DNA of 64,000 nt from JACDHG01 sp963815295 (GTDB lineage: Bacteria; Actinomycetota; Actinomycetes; Propionibacteriales; Nocardioidaceae), in contig CAWFFZ010000003.1 of assembly GCA_963815295.1 (NCBI GenBank), positions 310,001 to 374,000 of the forward strand. Reading direction: 5' to 3'. The notes below the pieces were generated by a model, which did not search any database, was not told where the DNA came from, and saw only the letters and a list, made by a program, of their open reading frames with translations. The position numbers and the translations under genes were made by a program. Positions 1 to 8,772 of this stretch are shown here, piece by piece (the first letter of the stretch is position 1; each line of letters begins with the position of its first letter).

Positions 1-43
1 CCTCGGAAGGATCGAAGACAGGCCGCTCCAACTGGTCCAGGTC

Positions 44-1465
44 GTGCATCGGCGTACGAGCGATCGGTGGATCGAGCGCTCGCAGCTGACGACGGACGAT
101 CTCGACCGGATGCTGTGGAGCCGACTGATGGCGCGGGGAGAGGCAATCTTCTCGGGTCAGGTGACCTGCCAGTGGACGAGTCATCCAGAGCAGCGGTCAC
201 GAGTCCTCCGTGAGCCGCGAGGTGGGCTGAACTCCTACCGGTCGAAGTACCGCGTCCGGGAACCCCTTCGGCTCCACAGCACTGTGGGGCACCAGCATGA
301 TGAGGTTGATCTCTACGGAGAGCTTCGACAGCGCCCGCCCCCGCAGCCGGCTGAGAACGGTCTGCGCATACTCCTGGTCGGTGAGCTCGCACATAACCCT
401 GAGCGAATGCTCGCCCTCGAGGAGAGCGGACACACTCTGCTGGGGTTGTGGATCGATGATCCGTGGTGGTTCAACACAGTGGGACCGCTGCCGTTCGGAA
501 GCATTACCGACCTGCCGCGAGCTGGCTGGCTCGATGCCGTCCGCAAGCTGCAGCCCGACATCGTGTACGCGTTGCTGAACTGGGAAGCGATCGACCTCGC
601 CCATGAAGTTCTCGAGGGGATGCGAGCGGCGGGCGTCGACATCCCCTTTGTCTGGCACATCAAGGAGGGCCCGTTCGAAGCACGACAGCACGGCTTGTGG
701 CGCAAGCTGTCGGACCTTCACCTGCGCTCGGATGGGCAGCTGTATTCCAGCCCCGAGTTGAGGGACTGGTTCGGCGCCCTGGTTCCTGCATCCAGAACTG
801 GGCGTTCGCACGTGTTGGACGGTGATCTTCCCAAGTCCGACTGGTTGCGCGGCAAACGCAGCACCCTGCTGTCCGAGTCCGACGGTGAGATCCACACGGT
901 GATCGCCGGGCGCCCGATGGGACCCGAGCCCGCGGTGGTGGAAGCGCTGGCTGCGTTCGACGTCCACGTGCACGTGTACGACGAGAAGGGCCATCACCAG
1001 CTGAGCGAATGGGTGGCAGAAGCCCAACGTCGCGCGCCGCGGCACTTCCATCTGCACAACCACGTCGGGCAGCGGGAATGGGTCGCAGAGTTCTCGCAGT
1101 ATGACGCCGGGTGGCTCCATGACTTCAGGAGTCGTAACCACGGCGACCTGCGGGCGGCCGAATGGGCCGACCTGAACTACCCGGCGAGGCTGGCGACCCT
1201 GGCGATGGCCGGCGTACCGCTGATTCTGCGAGACAACCGTGGCTCCGTCGTCGCAGCCCAGCGACTGTTGTCGGAGCGGGACATGGTGGTTCTCTGGAGC
1301 AAGCCGGACGATCTGGCCAAGCAGCTGAAGGATAAGCAGCGCATGGCAAGCCTGCGCGAGAGCGTGTGGCGGCAGCGGGATCAGTTCACGTTCGATGCAC
1401 ACGTCGCAGGCCTTGAGCGGTTCCTGCGCGAAGTCATCGAGGATGTTCGCCAGCGAAAGGCGTGA
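44..1465 (+). CDS. Glycosyltransferase-like protein (GT-B type), probably 5'-incomplete
   Basis: From about residue 105 the protein resembles a GT-B glycosyltransferase: a Rossmann-like strand (RILLVGE near residue 108), then in the C-terminal half the stretch ARLATLAMAGVPLIL followed by an acceptor-to-donor helix region, as in GT4-type sugar transferases. The given GTG start has no ribosome binding site and the frame stays open to base 2, so the true start is probably outside the window; the first 100 residues are charged and match nothing I know. Donor and acceptor sugars cannot be read. It ends 9 bp from the convergent GH2 gene. A role in cell-envelope or exopolysaccharide synthesis is inference only. 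Confidence 0.5.
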   Translation: MHRRTSDRWIERSQLTTDDLDRMLWSRLMARGEAIFSGQVTCQWTSHPEQRSRVLREPRGGLNSYRSKYRVREPLRLHSTVGHQHDEVDLYGELRQRPPPQPAENGLRILLVGELAHNPERMLALEESGHTLLGLWIDDPWWFNTVGPLPFGSITDLPRAGWLDAVRKLQPDIVYALLNWEAIDLAHEVLEGMRAAGVDIPFVWHIKEGPFEARQHGLWRKLSDLHLRSDGQLYSSPELRDWFGALVPASRTGRSHVLDGDLPKSDWLRGKRSTLLSESDGEIHTVIAGRPMGPEPAVVEALAAFDVHVHVYDEKGHHQLSEWVAEAQRRAPRHFHLHNHVGQREWVAEFSQYDAGWLHDFRSRNHGDLRAAEWADLNYPARLATLAMAGVPLILRDNRGSVVAAQRLLSERDMVVLWSKPDDLAKQLKDKQRMASLRESVWRQRDQFTFDAHVAGLERFLREVIEDVRQRKA

Positions 1466-1474
1466 GGCCGAGCG

Positions 1475-3322
1475 CTACTCTCGTGCCTCCGCCTCGTCGT
1501 CGGGCTGAGCCAAGGGACCAATCTCTGCGAGCATCGCCTCGCCTGGCACGGAATCCGAAGGCCGCAGGGTGATCCGTCGCACCGCTTCTATGTCGAGCTT
1601 GGGCGATCGCTCCGCGTTGAGGAGCCCGTTGACCTCATGTTCCACGTCAGTCAGCTGGGTGTAACAGAAGCCGGCGAGAGTGCTAGACGACAGGACTGCA
1701 CCCACCAGTTCCTCGTATTTCGCGAGGAGCCCATCGGCGTCCCGGACGCTGCCGTATCCGTGCGCTGGAGCCGTACCCGGCCGTAGCGCGACCCCGCCGA
1801 ACTCGCTCAGAACAACAGGCTGCACACGATCCACGAACTCCGGCAGGATGAGCTGATGCAGGTTGGGTTGGCAGTCCTCAAGCGTCTCCCGAAGTGCGTC
1901 GATGGACCCGTACCGCGTACGAATCTGCGTTCCGCTCATCGTGTAGTCGTGGATTCCGATGATGTCGCCATCCACGTGCTCCCACCCATCGTTCGATAGC
2001 ACCGGGCGGGTGCCATCGAGGGCACGGGTGAGCCCAGTGATCGCTTGCACATAAGCACGCTGCTCATCGGACCGAGGCAGGTCCGGCACCCCCCAGCTCT
2101 CGTTGAAGGGCACCCAGGCGAGCACGCAGGGGTGGTTGCGATCGCGCGCAATCACGTCGATCCATTCGCGGGTCAGTCGCCCCATCGCAGTCGAAGAGAA
2201 CTCGTAGGCGCTGGGCATCTCAACCCACACCACGAGACCCAACTGGTCGCACCAGTACAGGAAGCGCGGGTCCTCGATCTTCTGGTGAACCCGTACGCCG
2301 TTGAATCCCAGTGCCTTGATGGCCTCGACTTCACGTTTCAGGGCATCGTCATCGGGAGCGGCCAGGAACGACTCGGGCCAGTAGCCCTGTGACAAGACCA
2401 TGCGGAGGTAGTAGGGGGTCCCGTTCAACATGAATCTGCCGTCAGCGATGTCGACGCTGCGATGACCGAGATAGCTGTTGACCGTGTCGACGACGGTATC
2501 GCCAGCGAGGAGTGTCAGTCGGGCCTCGATAAGATTCGGGTGCTCGGGCGACCAGATGATGTTTGATGACCCGCCGACCGTCGGAGCCTTCGAGGGGACC
2601 GACACCGCCCGTTCGACCCTGTCGCGCAGCACAGTGAAGACGTCGTCGGCGAGAAGTTCGTCCTGCGACTGGAGTTCGACTCGCAGCTTGAGCAGGCCAG
2701 GTGGTCTGTGCTTCACCTCAACGTCGAGCCGTACTTCGTCGTGGTCGAAGTCGGATGACCAATTGACCGCAGAGATGAAGGTCGAGGGGACAGGTTCGAG
2801 CCACACTGCTTGCCAAATCCCCGAGGTCCGGTGATACCAGACCTCTGAGGGAGGCTTTCCCCAAAACTGTTTCCCCCGCGGCTGGCTTCGGTCCGCAGCG
2901 CGATCCTCGGCCCGCACGACAATCGTTTGCTCAACCTCGAGAAGTACCGGGGTGATGTCCGCGTGAAAGGTGGTGTGCCCACCCTCGTGGGTGGCCACAG
3001 ACTGGCCGTTGACCCAGACCTCAGCCGCATAGTCAACGGCTCCGAACCACAGGAGGAGCCGACCGGTACGGTCCTCAGGCTCGACCGTGAAGGTCCTCCG
3101 GTACCACAGCACATCATGGGCGTCGGTGAGACCGATGCCACTCGCCGCCGACTCCGGAGGGAACGGGACCTGGATGGTCCGGTCGAAGACGTCAGCGCGG
3201 TCAACCCAACCTTGGTCGACACCGACGTTCTCGTCGTCATACGCAAAGAGCCATGGCCCCCGGAGATCTATCCAACGCGTTCGGGATAGTTGGGGTCGAG
3301 GGTGGCTGTTGGCACTCTGCAT
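1475..3322 (-). CDS. Glycoside hydrolase family 2 protein (beta-galactosidase/beta-glucuronidase type)
   Basis: 615-residue GH2 enzyme that should cleave a beta-linked sugar by a retaining mechanism. Domain order fits the family: N-terminal jelly-roll sugar-binding domain (WYRRTF, VWVNG near residues 75-110), an immunoglobulin-like domain, then a TIM barrel. The acid/base glutamate lies in FNESWG (about Glu408) and the nucleophile in SEFGG (about Glu507). The ATG at 3322 is chosen because AGGA lies about 8 bases upstream on the minus strand; longer starts (3361, 3502) lack such a site and run into the divergent gene. No signal peptide is evident, so probably cytoplasmic. The exact substrate is unknown; no other sugar-uptake genes adjoin it. 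Confidence 0.85.
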   Translation of the reverse strand: MQSANSHPRPQLSRTRWIDLRGPWLFAYDDENVGVDQGWVDRADVFDRTIQVPFPPESAASGIGLTDAHDVLWYRRTFTVEPEDRTGRLLLWFGAVDYAAEVWVNGQSVATHEGGHTTFHADITPVLLEVEQTIVVRAEDRAADRSQPRGKQFWGKPPSEVWYHRTSGIWQAVWLEPVPSTFISAVNWSSDFDHDEVRLDVEVKHRPPGLLKLRVELQSQDELLADDVFTVLRDRVERAVSVPSKAPTVGGSSNIIWSPEHPNLIEARLTLLAGDTVVDTVNSYLGHRSVDIADGRFMLNGTPYYLRMVLSQGYWPESFLAAPDDDALKREVEAIKALGFNGVRVHQKIEDPRFLYWCDQLGLVVWVEMPSAYEFSSTAMGRLTREWIDVIARDRNHPCVLAWVPFNESWGVPDLPRSDEQRAYVQAITGLTRALDGTRPVLSNDGWEHVDGDIIGIHDYTMSGTQIRTRYGSIDALRETLEDCQPNLHQLILPEFVDRVQPVVLSEFGGVALRPGTAPAHGYGSVRDADGLLAKYEELVGAVLSSSTLAGFCYTQLTDVEHEVNGLLNAERSPKLDIEAVRRITLRPSDSVPGEAMLAEIGPLAQPDDEAEARE

Positions 3323-3350
3323 GAGGTCATCCTGTCGAATCCTGTGCGAC

Positions 3351-3379
3351 TTGACAGTCATGTCTGGGGAGACTAAGTC
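3351..3379 (+). promoter_or_regulatory. Sigma70-type promoter of the TIR-STAND gene
   Basis: A perfect -35 box TTGACA at 3351-3356 is followed by a 17-base spacer and TAAGTC at 3374-3379. It lies in the 123-bp divergent region between the GH2 gene and the TIR-STAND gene and points at the latter, about 67 bases before its start. The -10 box is weak. Confidence 0.4.
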
Positions 3380-3445
3380 TAGGGAAAGAGTCGGCGCGAC
3401 TCGTTGCCGCCGCGCTCGGGGCCAAGGGAGGGGACCAGATCCACG

Positions 3446-6109
3446 ATGTCCGCTCGCCCGACCAAGATCTTCTATTCCTACGCTCATGAGGACGAACGCC
3501 ACCGGAAAAGGTTGCGTGTCGCCCTAGCCCCGTTGCTTCAAGATGGCCTGATCGTGGACTGGAGTGACCGAGATATTTCTCCGGGGGCGGATTGGGACCA
3601 GGAGATCGACGAGAAGCTTCGGACCGCCGATGTGATCCTCTTGCTGGTGAGCATGGATTTCCTGGCTTCCACCTACATCCAGGGCAAAGAACTGCAAGTC
3701 GCAATGGCCCGGTATCAGGCGGGCCAAGCGAAGGTGGTGCCTGTCCTGCTGAGCCCGGTGTATTGGAAGGCAGCACCGTTTAGGGGTTTGCAGGGACTGC
3801 CCCCGGACTTGAAACCCATCATCGATTGGTCACCACAAGATCGCGGTTGGGCTGCAGTCGCAGAGGCCATCGCTGGATCGGTGCAAGAGCTCGCGGAACA
3901 GTTGCCCCAGGAACGCGTCATACCTCACCGGGCGCGATGGCCTCGACCGTTGACGCGCCTGTTGGGCCGGGAGGTCGAGTGCACCAATCTCCGCGAGACT
4001 CTTTTGGGCGGCACCCGCCTGCTCACGATCACGGGACCGGTCGGTGTCGGAAAATCGCATCTGGCGCTTGAGGTGGGGGCGAGTCCGGACGTAACTGTCG
4101 CCTACCCCGACGGCATCCATCGGGTCGATCTGTCCACCGTCACCGACCCGGCCTTGCTAGAGCCTTCGATTGCCCGCGAATTCGGCGTCGAGGAAGTTGG
4201 CGGTATACCGCTGTGGCAGCGGATCGCTGACCTGATCGGCGATCAACGGCGACTCTTGCTTCTCGACGGCTTCGACCAGGTTCTTGGGGCCAAGCAGGTG
4301 CTCCAGGATCTCTTATCGTCAACGTCGGCCCTCCAGTTGATCGTGACGAGCAGAGACAAGTTGAATGTGGCGGGCGAATCCGTCATTCGCGTGGAGCCGC
4401 TCCCGGTGCCGACTTTGGAGCCTCTTGACCCGATGGACGTGCTGGTGAAGCTGCCTTCGGTTCGGCTGTTCGTCGAGCATGCCCGTTCCGTCCAGTCCAC
4501 CTTCGAGGTCACGCCGGCAAATGCCGACGTCATCGCACGGCTCTGTGCCGAGACCGGCGGGCTACCGTTTGCCCTTAGATTGCTGGGTGCAGGGGTCGCT
4601 GTGGTGCCCCCGAGGGAGATGCTCGAGCACCTGCCGTCGTTTGTGGAGCCGCTCACGGCGGCGATCTCGGCCAATGTCGACCGACTCGACATCCAGGTCG
4701 CTGACCTTTTCTCGAGGCTCAGCGTGTTCGTAGGAGGCTTCCCGCTCGGCGCTGCCGTGTCAGTCCTTGACGGCGGTGATGTCGTCACCAGACTCAGGAG
4801 TCTGCTCGAGTCCAGCTTGGTGCTACTGCGGACCAGCAACGACGAGTACCGGTACTTCATGCTTGCGCCGGTCCGTGAGTTCGCCGGGCGGCGCTTGGAG
4901 TCGGACCCCGAGCGAGGCGCCATCCTTGCGCGGCATGCTCGCTACTTCCGTGAACTCCTGGAGAAAGCCGAACGCCAGATCGAAGGGGAGGAGCAGGAAG
5001 CTTGGCTTGCCAGACTAGAGCCCGAGGCGGAGAACTTGCGGGCAGTGTTGAAACGGGCTCTCGACGGTTCGGTGGACGTGGAGGAGGGACTCCGCTTGGC
5101 CGGCGCGATGGGCCCACTGTGGTATGTCCGTGGACAGTTCGGCGAGGGCCGCCGTTGGCTGGAGCAGCTCTTGGTGGCTGGGGTGACCACTCATGCTGCC
5201 GTTCGGGCGAAGGTCGCGAATTTCGCGGGCATTCTCACCTACCACCAAAACGACTATGCCAACGCTCGTACGTTGCTCGATGAGGGGTTAAAGCTCTTCG
5301 AGCAGTTGCCGGACGACCTCGCCACGACCGAACTGCTGAAAGAGCTGGGCTTCGCATCGAAGGACACTGGCCGGGCCAAGTCGCTGAACGGGCTCGGCTT
5401 CGTCGCCATGGAACAGGGTGATCTTGAGTTCTCCCGGAGTTGCTACGAGGAGAGCCTGCAGTTGTATCGCCAACTTGGCGACGAATGGGGCATCGTGTGG
5501 TCCGCCACTGACTTCGCCCTGGTGCTCCTCTATTTCGGTGAGTCAGGCCAGTCAATCGAGCTCCTCAAAGAGAGCCTGAAGCTGCAAGGGCAGCGACTGG
5601 TCCGCGGCCGGTCAGGACGGGCGCTGAGCACGCTGAATCTCGCCTACGCCACCGCCGCCGAAGGCGACCACCAGCGGGCGATCACGCTGGCGAACGACGC
5701 GCTCGTGGAGAGCAGGTCAATGGTGTACAAGCGCGGCATCATCCTCGCGGCCCACTTCGAGGGCCTGCTTTGCTTCCGGGACAAGAACCTGGGGGAGGCT
5801 GAGAAGTTTCTCCGCGAGAGCCTGGCACTGAGCCGAGAGGTCGGTGACCGCGGCGGGATGGCCGAATCGCTCGAGGCACTCGCGGCCGTCGCAGGACTGC
5901 GCGGCGATCTGATGGCCGCAGCACGCTTTCGGGTCGCCGCCGAAACCCTTTTCGGCCAGGTTGGCTCGAGGCGGCGACGTGCCGAGTACGAACCTGTGGC
6001 CGTGCTCGGCGACCTCATACCTCTGACCGACGAGGCAACTGAGACGGTTCGACAGGCCGGTTCGCCGCCCCTGGACCTGGTCTTGGACGAAGCCCTGCAA
6101 CGGACCTAG
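3446..6109 (+). CDS. TIR domain - STAND NTPase - TPR protein (NLR-like, possible anti-phage sensor)
   Basis: An 887-residue three-part protein. Residues 5-140 form a TIR domain (KIFYSYAHEDE start, WSDRDISPGADW loop, and YIQGKEL with a candidate catalytic Glu near 82, the position that makes many bacterial TIRs NAD hydrolases). Residues about 165-480 are a STAND/NB-ARC NTPase with Walker A GPVGVGKS (about 197-204), Walker B RLLLLDGFDQ (about 269-278) and a GLPFAL motif. The rest is alpha-helical TPR repeats typical of a sensor. Known relatives act in bacterial innate immunity or as AfsR-like regulators; the TIR end favours immunity. Start 3446 (ATG) directly precedes the TIR fold and follows a GGGAGGGG tract; a TTG at 3404 is the alternative. 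A 2H phosphoesterase follows on the same strand. Confidence 0.85.
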   Translation: MSARPTKIFYSYAHEDERHRKRLRVALAPLLQDGLIVDWSDRDISPGADWDQEIDEKLRTADVILLLVSMDFLASTYIQGKELQVAMARYQAGQAKVVPVLLSPVYWKAAPFRGLQGLPPDLKPIIDWSPQDRGWAAVAEAIAGSVQELAEQLPQERVIPHRARWPRPLTRLLGREVECTNLRETLLGGTRLLTITGPVGVGKSHLALEVGASPDVTVAYPDGIHRVDLSTVTDPALLEPSIAREFGVEEVGGIPLWQRIADLIGDQRRLLLLDGFDQVLGAKQVLQDLLSSTSALQLIVTSRDKLNVAGESVIRVEPLPVPTLEPLDPMDVLVKLPSVRLFVEHARSVQSTFEVTPANADVIARLCAETGGLPFALRLLGAGVAVVPPREMLEHLPSFVEPLTAAISANVDRLDIQVADLFSRLSVFVGGFPLGAAVSVLDGGDVVTRLRSLLESSLVLLRTSNDEYRYFMLAPVREFAGRRLESDPERGAILARHARYFRELLEKAERQIEGEEQEAWLARLEPEAENLRAVLKRALDGSVDVEEGLRLAGAMGPLWYVRGQFGEGRRWLEQLLVAGVTTHAAVRAKVANFAGILTYHQNDYANARTLLDEGLKLFEQLPDDLATTELLKELGFASKDTGRAKSLNGLGFVAMEQGDLEFSRSCYEESLQLYRQLGDEWGIVWSATDFALVLLYFGESGQSIELLKESLKLQGQRLVRGRSGRALSTLNLAYATAAEGDHQRAITLANDALVESRSMVYKRGIILAAHFEGLLCFRDKNLGEAEKFLRESLALSREVGDRGGMAESLEALAAVAGLRGDLMAAARFRVAAETLFGQVGSRRRRAEYEPVAVLGDLIPLTDEATETVRQAGSPPLDLVLDEALQRT

Positions 6110-6248
6110 GAGGCCACTCCTCCGCGACGTAGCGCGGCGTGTTGCGTGAAGGTGCCAAGGCCACTGCGATAAAATACGGAGCGCTAAACGCTGCAGGTAA
6201 TGTTCGCCGTGCTCTTCATCAGGTCGTCATTCCACCGACAGATTGTCG

Positions 6249-6974
6249 ATGTCAATCATGCCTCAGCCGAGGGCCGCAGTCGTTGGCAGTTCAGACGATG
6301 ATGAGATTCTCCAAAACCATTGGTATGAGATCCCTGATTGGCCGCCCGGCCGCCAGCTCTGGTCTGTGTATCTGACCTTCGGCACCGTAGCGTCCGTACT
6401 CGATGTGGTGGATCACTACCAACAGTTCCTGCGTCCCATGCCAGAGCTTGACATGGTTGAGCCAGGGTTTCTTCATGCCACTATTCAGGGCATCCAGTTC
6501 ACTGACGAGCTCCACGAGCGTGACATCGACCGGCTCGTCATGACCCTCAGGGAGTACCTGGGAGCGTTCAGCCCACAAGAGTTTGTTACGGGCGCACCCG
6601 AAACCGACAAGGATGCGGTGCAGCTACCCATCTACCCATCCGAGCCACTTCATGCTTTGCGAAGCATGCTCCGGAATGGAATCAAAGAATCACTGACGAG
6701 CGTCGAGCTCTATACCCTTCCTGAGCCAACGAACGGGTTCAGCCCGCATGTGAGCATCGCGTACGCCAATGCCCAGATATCAGTGCGTCGTATCCACGAA
6801 GCACTCGAGGCCATCCCGCCTCGGGTTGCCGGCTTCACGCCGTTGTCGGTAGCGATCATCAAGCTTCGTCGCGAGTCACGAAGATGGTCGTGGACGGACG
6901 AACTGCTGGTGCCGTTGGGGACGAGTCACCCAGAGAAACCATCGCCGGATAACCCCCAGGACCTGTCGGCATAA
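6249..6974 (+). CDS. 2'-5' RNA ligase/2H phosphoesterase superfamily protein
   Basis: 241 residues with the two H-x-T/S-x signatures that define 2H phosphoesterases: HATI at about His76 and HVSI at about His167. These enzymes hydrolyse 2',3'- or 1'',2''-cyclic phosphates, tRNA-splicing by-products or, in phage anti-CBASS proteins, cyclic nucleotides. It starts 139 bases after the TIR-STAND gene on the same strand; the gap has a TAAAAT box at 6170-6175 that could be its own -10 element. Starts possible at 6249 and 6258; no clear ribosome site decides. Whether it acts on the product of the neighbouring TIR domain is speculation. The first 25 residues are acidic and probably disordered. Confidence 0.75.
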   Translation: MSIMPQPRAAVVGSSDDDEILQNHWYEIPDWPPGRQLWSVYLTFGTVASVLDVVDHYQQFLRPMPELDMVEPGFLHATIQGIQFTDELHERDIDRLVMTLREYLGAFSPQEFVTGAPETDKDAVQLPIYPSEPLHALRSMLRNGIKESLTSVELYTLPEPTNGFSPHVSIAYANAQISVRRIHEALEAIPPRVAGFTPLSVAIIKLRRESRRWSWTDELLVPLGTSHPEKPSPDNPQDLSA

Positions 6975-7001
6975 CGACTGCTCACGCGAGAGCGCGCCCG
7001 G

Positions 7002-7244
7002 TCAGTTGACCGTGTCGTCGTCTGAACCGGGGTCGATCTCGGCGACGAGTTCACGCCTTCGATCGGGGCGGAACGCGGCAATCAAACCGACTGCTCCGGC
7101 GAGGATGAGGGTGATGGGTCCCGCGACCGGGGCATCCTCCTGGGCGATCACGTCCGTCACTACGAGCAGCCACACAGTGGTGAAGCCGGCGAAGATCGTG
7201 GCAAAGACGAGCGAGACGATGTCAGTTGCATGCCGCGGGAACAC
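7002..7244 (-). CDS. Small two-helix membrane protein
   Basis: 80 residues with two predicted membrane helices (VSLVFATIFAGFTTVWLLVV and ITLILAGAVGLIAAF) and an acidic C-terminal tail. The GTG start at 7244 has GGAGG six bases upstream and overlaps the end of the PspC-domain gene by 23 bases, so the two are probably co-translated. I do not recognise a family. The pairing suggests an accessory to the PspC membrane protein. Confidence 0.65.
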   Translation of the reverse strand: MFPRHATDIVSLVFATIFAGFTTVWLLVVTDVIAQEDAPVAGPITLILAGAVGLIAAFRPDRRRELVAEIDPGSDDDTVN

Positions 7245-8640
7245 GAGTGCCTCCAGAGGTGAAGTCGGGCTTGTCGTAGGCCTGGATGATGCCGGTCGTC
7301 GTGACGGTGTTGGTGTCGCCTGGGCAGTCGAGTCGCTTGATGTTGATCTGGCCGTACCTGAGGTCGATGTCGATGGCGACGTTCGGGTCGGCGTCGTCGA
7401 CAGGGTTGATCACGGTCGTTTGTGACCCGCCGTCACTCTCGTCGATGACCGCCGCGCCACTGATGTCGCCGCCGCTGACGTGAGCCGTAATCGTCGCGTC
7501 GATTGACGTCGGGACGATGAGGTCGATTTGGCCGATGTTCATGTCGATGGCGATGTCTCGGCCGTCCAGCCGTTTCAGATCTGCTACTTCATCGAGGCGG
7601 AGCTCCAGGCGGCCGATGCCGTGTTCGTACGTCGTTCGCACGTCAGCGGCAGCCGTCGGCCGGTAGATCTCCTCGCCGTACGGACCAGTGCCCGCCACCG
7701 TCGCGGCGGCAGTGGCCAGGCTCGCGACGAGGCCGAGCACGATCAGGAACCGGCTACGCCCGAACCAGGTGCCGACCAACAACGCGATGGCGATGATCCC
7801 GAGTGCGGTACCGGGATACACCGAAGGCTCCAATTCGTCGATGACTGTCTCGTCAAGGATCCAAATGGACCCGAGGCTGATCGCGATCGTTGCCAACGTG
7901 ACGCTGAGGAGACGAGATCGGGGCCTGCGTGGCCGTCGCGGCGGTGGCGCTGGTCGTGGCGCTGGCGGCAATGGGACCGTCGGGTCGCCGGGCTCGCTCG
8001 GTCCTTCCTGGGTCGGTGACGGCGACGTGCTGGGGTCTCGGCGCCACCACGGTCGCTCGTCTTCGACGACGGTTGATGACGGCGATGCAGTTGTTGTCTC
8101 GTCCGCGGCGACCGCGGTCTGCGTCTCGTCCGCGGCGACCGGGCTTTGCGTCTCGGGTGCGGGTGGCGTAAGAGTCGGACTGTCGACCCGGCGTCGCGTG
8201 AACAGGGCGAAGACCGCCAGAGCCAGCAGCCCCACAACGACGGCGGGGAAGGGGTTCGGTGCGCTGATGCCGATCGCGCCGATCATGGTGGCGATTGCGG
8301 CAACCGCAGCAATCGACAGGCCGGCCACCAGGATGCGGTCCGGGTCGCGGCGGAGCCAGCCGGAGACGGGGGAGTCGTAGTGGTCTTCAACGGGAATCGT
8401 CAGCCAGGCCAACGCGTAAAGGACGATGCCGGCGCCACCGAAGATGGTGAGAGCAGCGAACACGACGCGGATAACGATCGGGTCGATGTCGAAGTGGCGG
8501 CTGAGACCCTCAGCGACCCCAGCCACCATCCTGTTGTCCTTCGAGCGGCGGAGCGCGGTTAAGTCGCGCATCTGGTCGCCGACTCGTGGACCGCCTTCGG
8601 GACCTGCGGCCGCTGGTGTCGTGCCTGGTGATTGCGTCAT
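7222..8640 (-). CDS. PspC-domain membrane protein with C-terminal adhesin-like beta domain
   Basis: 472 residues. A PspC domain (RSKDNRMVAGVAEGLSRHF ... LYALAWLTIPVED, about residues 30-90) is followed by more membrane helices, a Pro/Thr/Ala-rich cytoplasmic or linker segment (about 160-270) with a repeated ADETQTAVAADET stretch, two further helices, and a C-terminal region of short beta repeats (IGRLELRL, IGQIDLIVP, YGQINIKRL), as in PspC proteins with a LiaF-like or toast-rack-like domain. Such proteins sense envelope stress. Its gene is divergent from a kinase that carries its own PspC domain. The ATG at 8640 is preferred, being the first Met before the PspC fold. Confidence 0.75.
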   Translation of the reverse strand: MTQSPGTTPAAAGPEGGPRVGDQMRDLTALRRSKDNRMVAGVAEGLSRHFDIDPIVIRVVFAALTIFGGAGIVLYALAWLTIPVEDHYDSPVSGWLRRDPDRILVAGLSIAAVAAIATMIGAIGISAPNPFPAVVVGLLALAVFALFTRRRVDSPTLTPPAPETQSPVAADETQTAVAADETTTASPSSTVVEDERPWWRRDPSTSPSPTQEGPSEPGDPTVPLPPAPRPAPPPRRPRRPRSRLLSVTLATIAISLGSIWILDETVIDELEPSVYPGTALGIIAIALLVGTWFGRSRFLIVLGLVASLATAAATVAGTGPYGEEIYRPTAAADVRTTYEHGIGRLELRLDEVADLKRLDGRDIAIDMNIGQIDLIVPTSIDATITAHVSGGDISGAAVIDESDGGSQTTVINPVDDADPNVAIDIDLRYGQINIKRLDCPGDTNTVTTTGIIQAYDKPDFTSGGTRVPAACN

Positions 8641-8772
8641 ACCCACAGCCTGACCGACCCGCGGGTCCGGCGGTATCGGGGGAAGCCCCGATTCTTTGAC
8701 TTGAAACCCTGATCCGACCCAGGGGAACGTCAGGGCAGGAACCGATGGTTTCTCGGGGCCCGTGCAACGATC

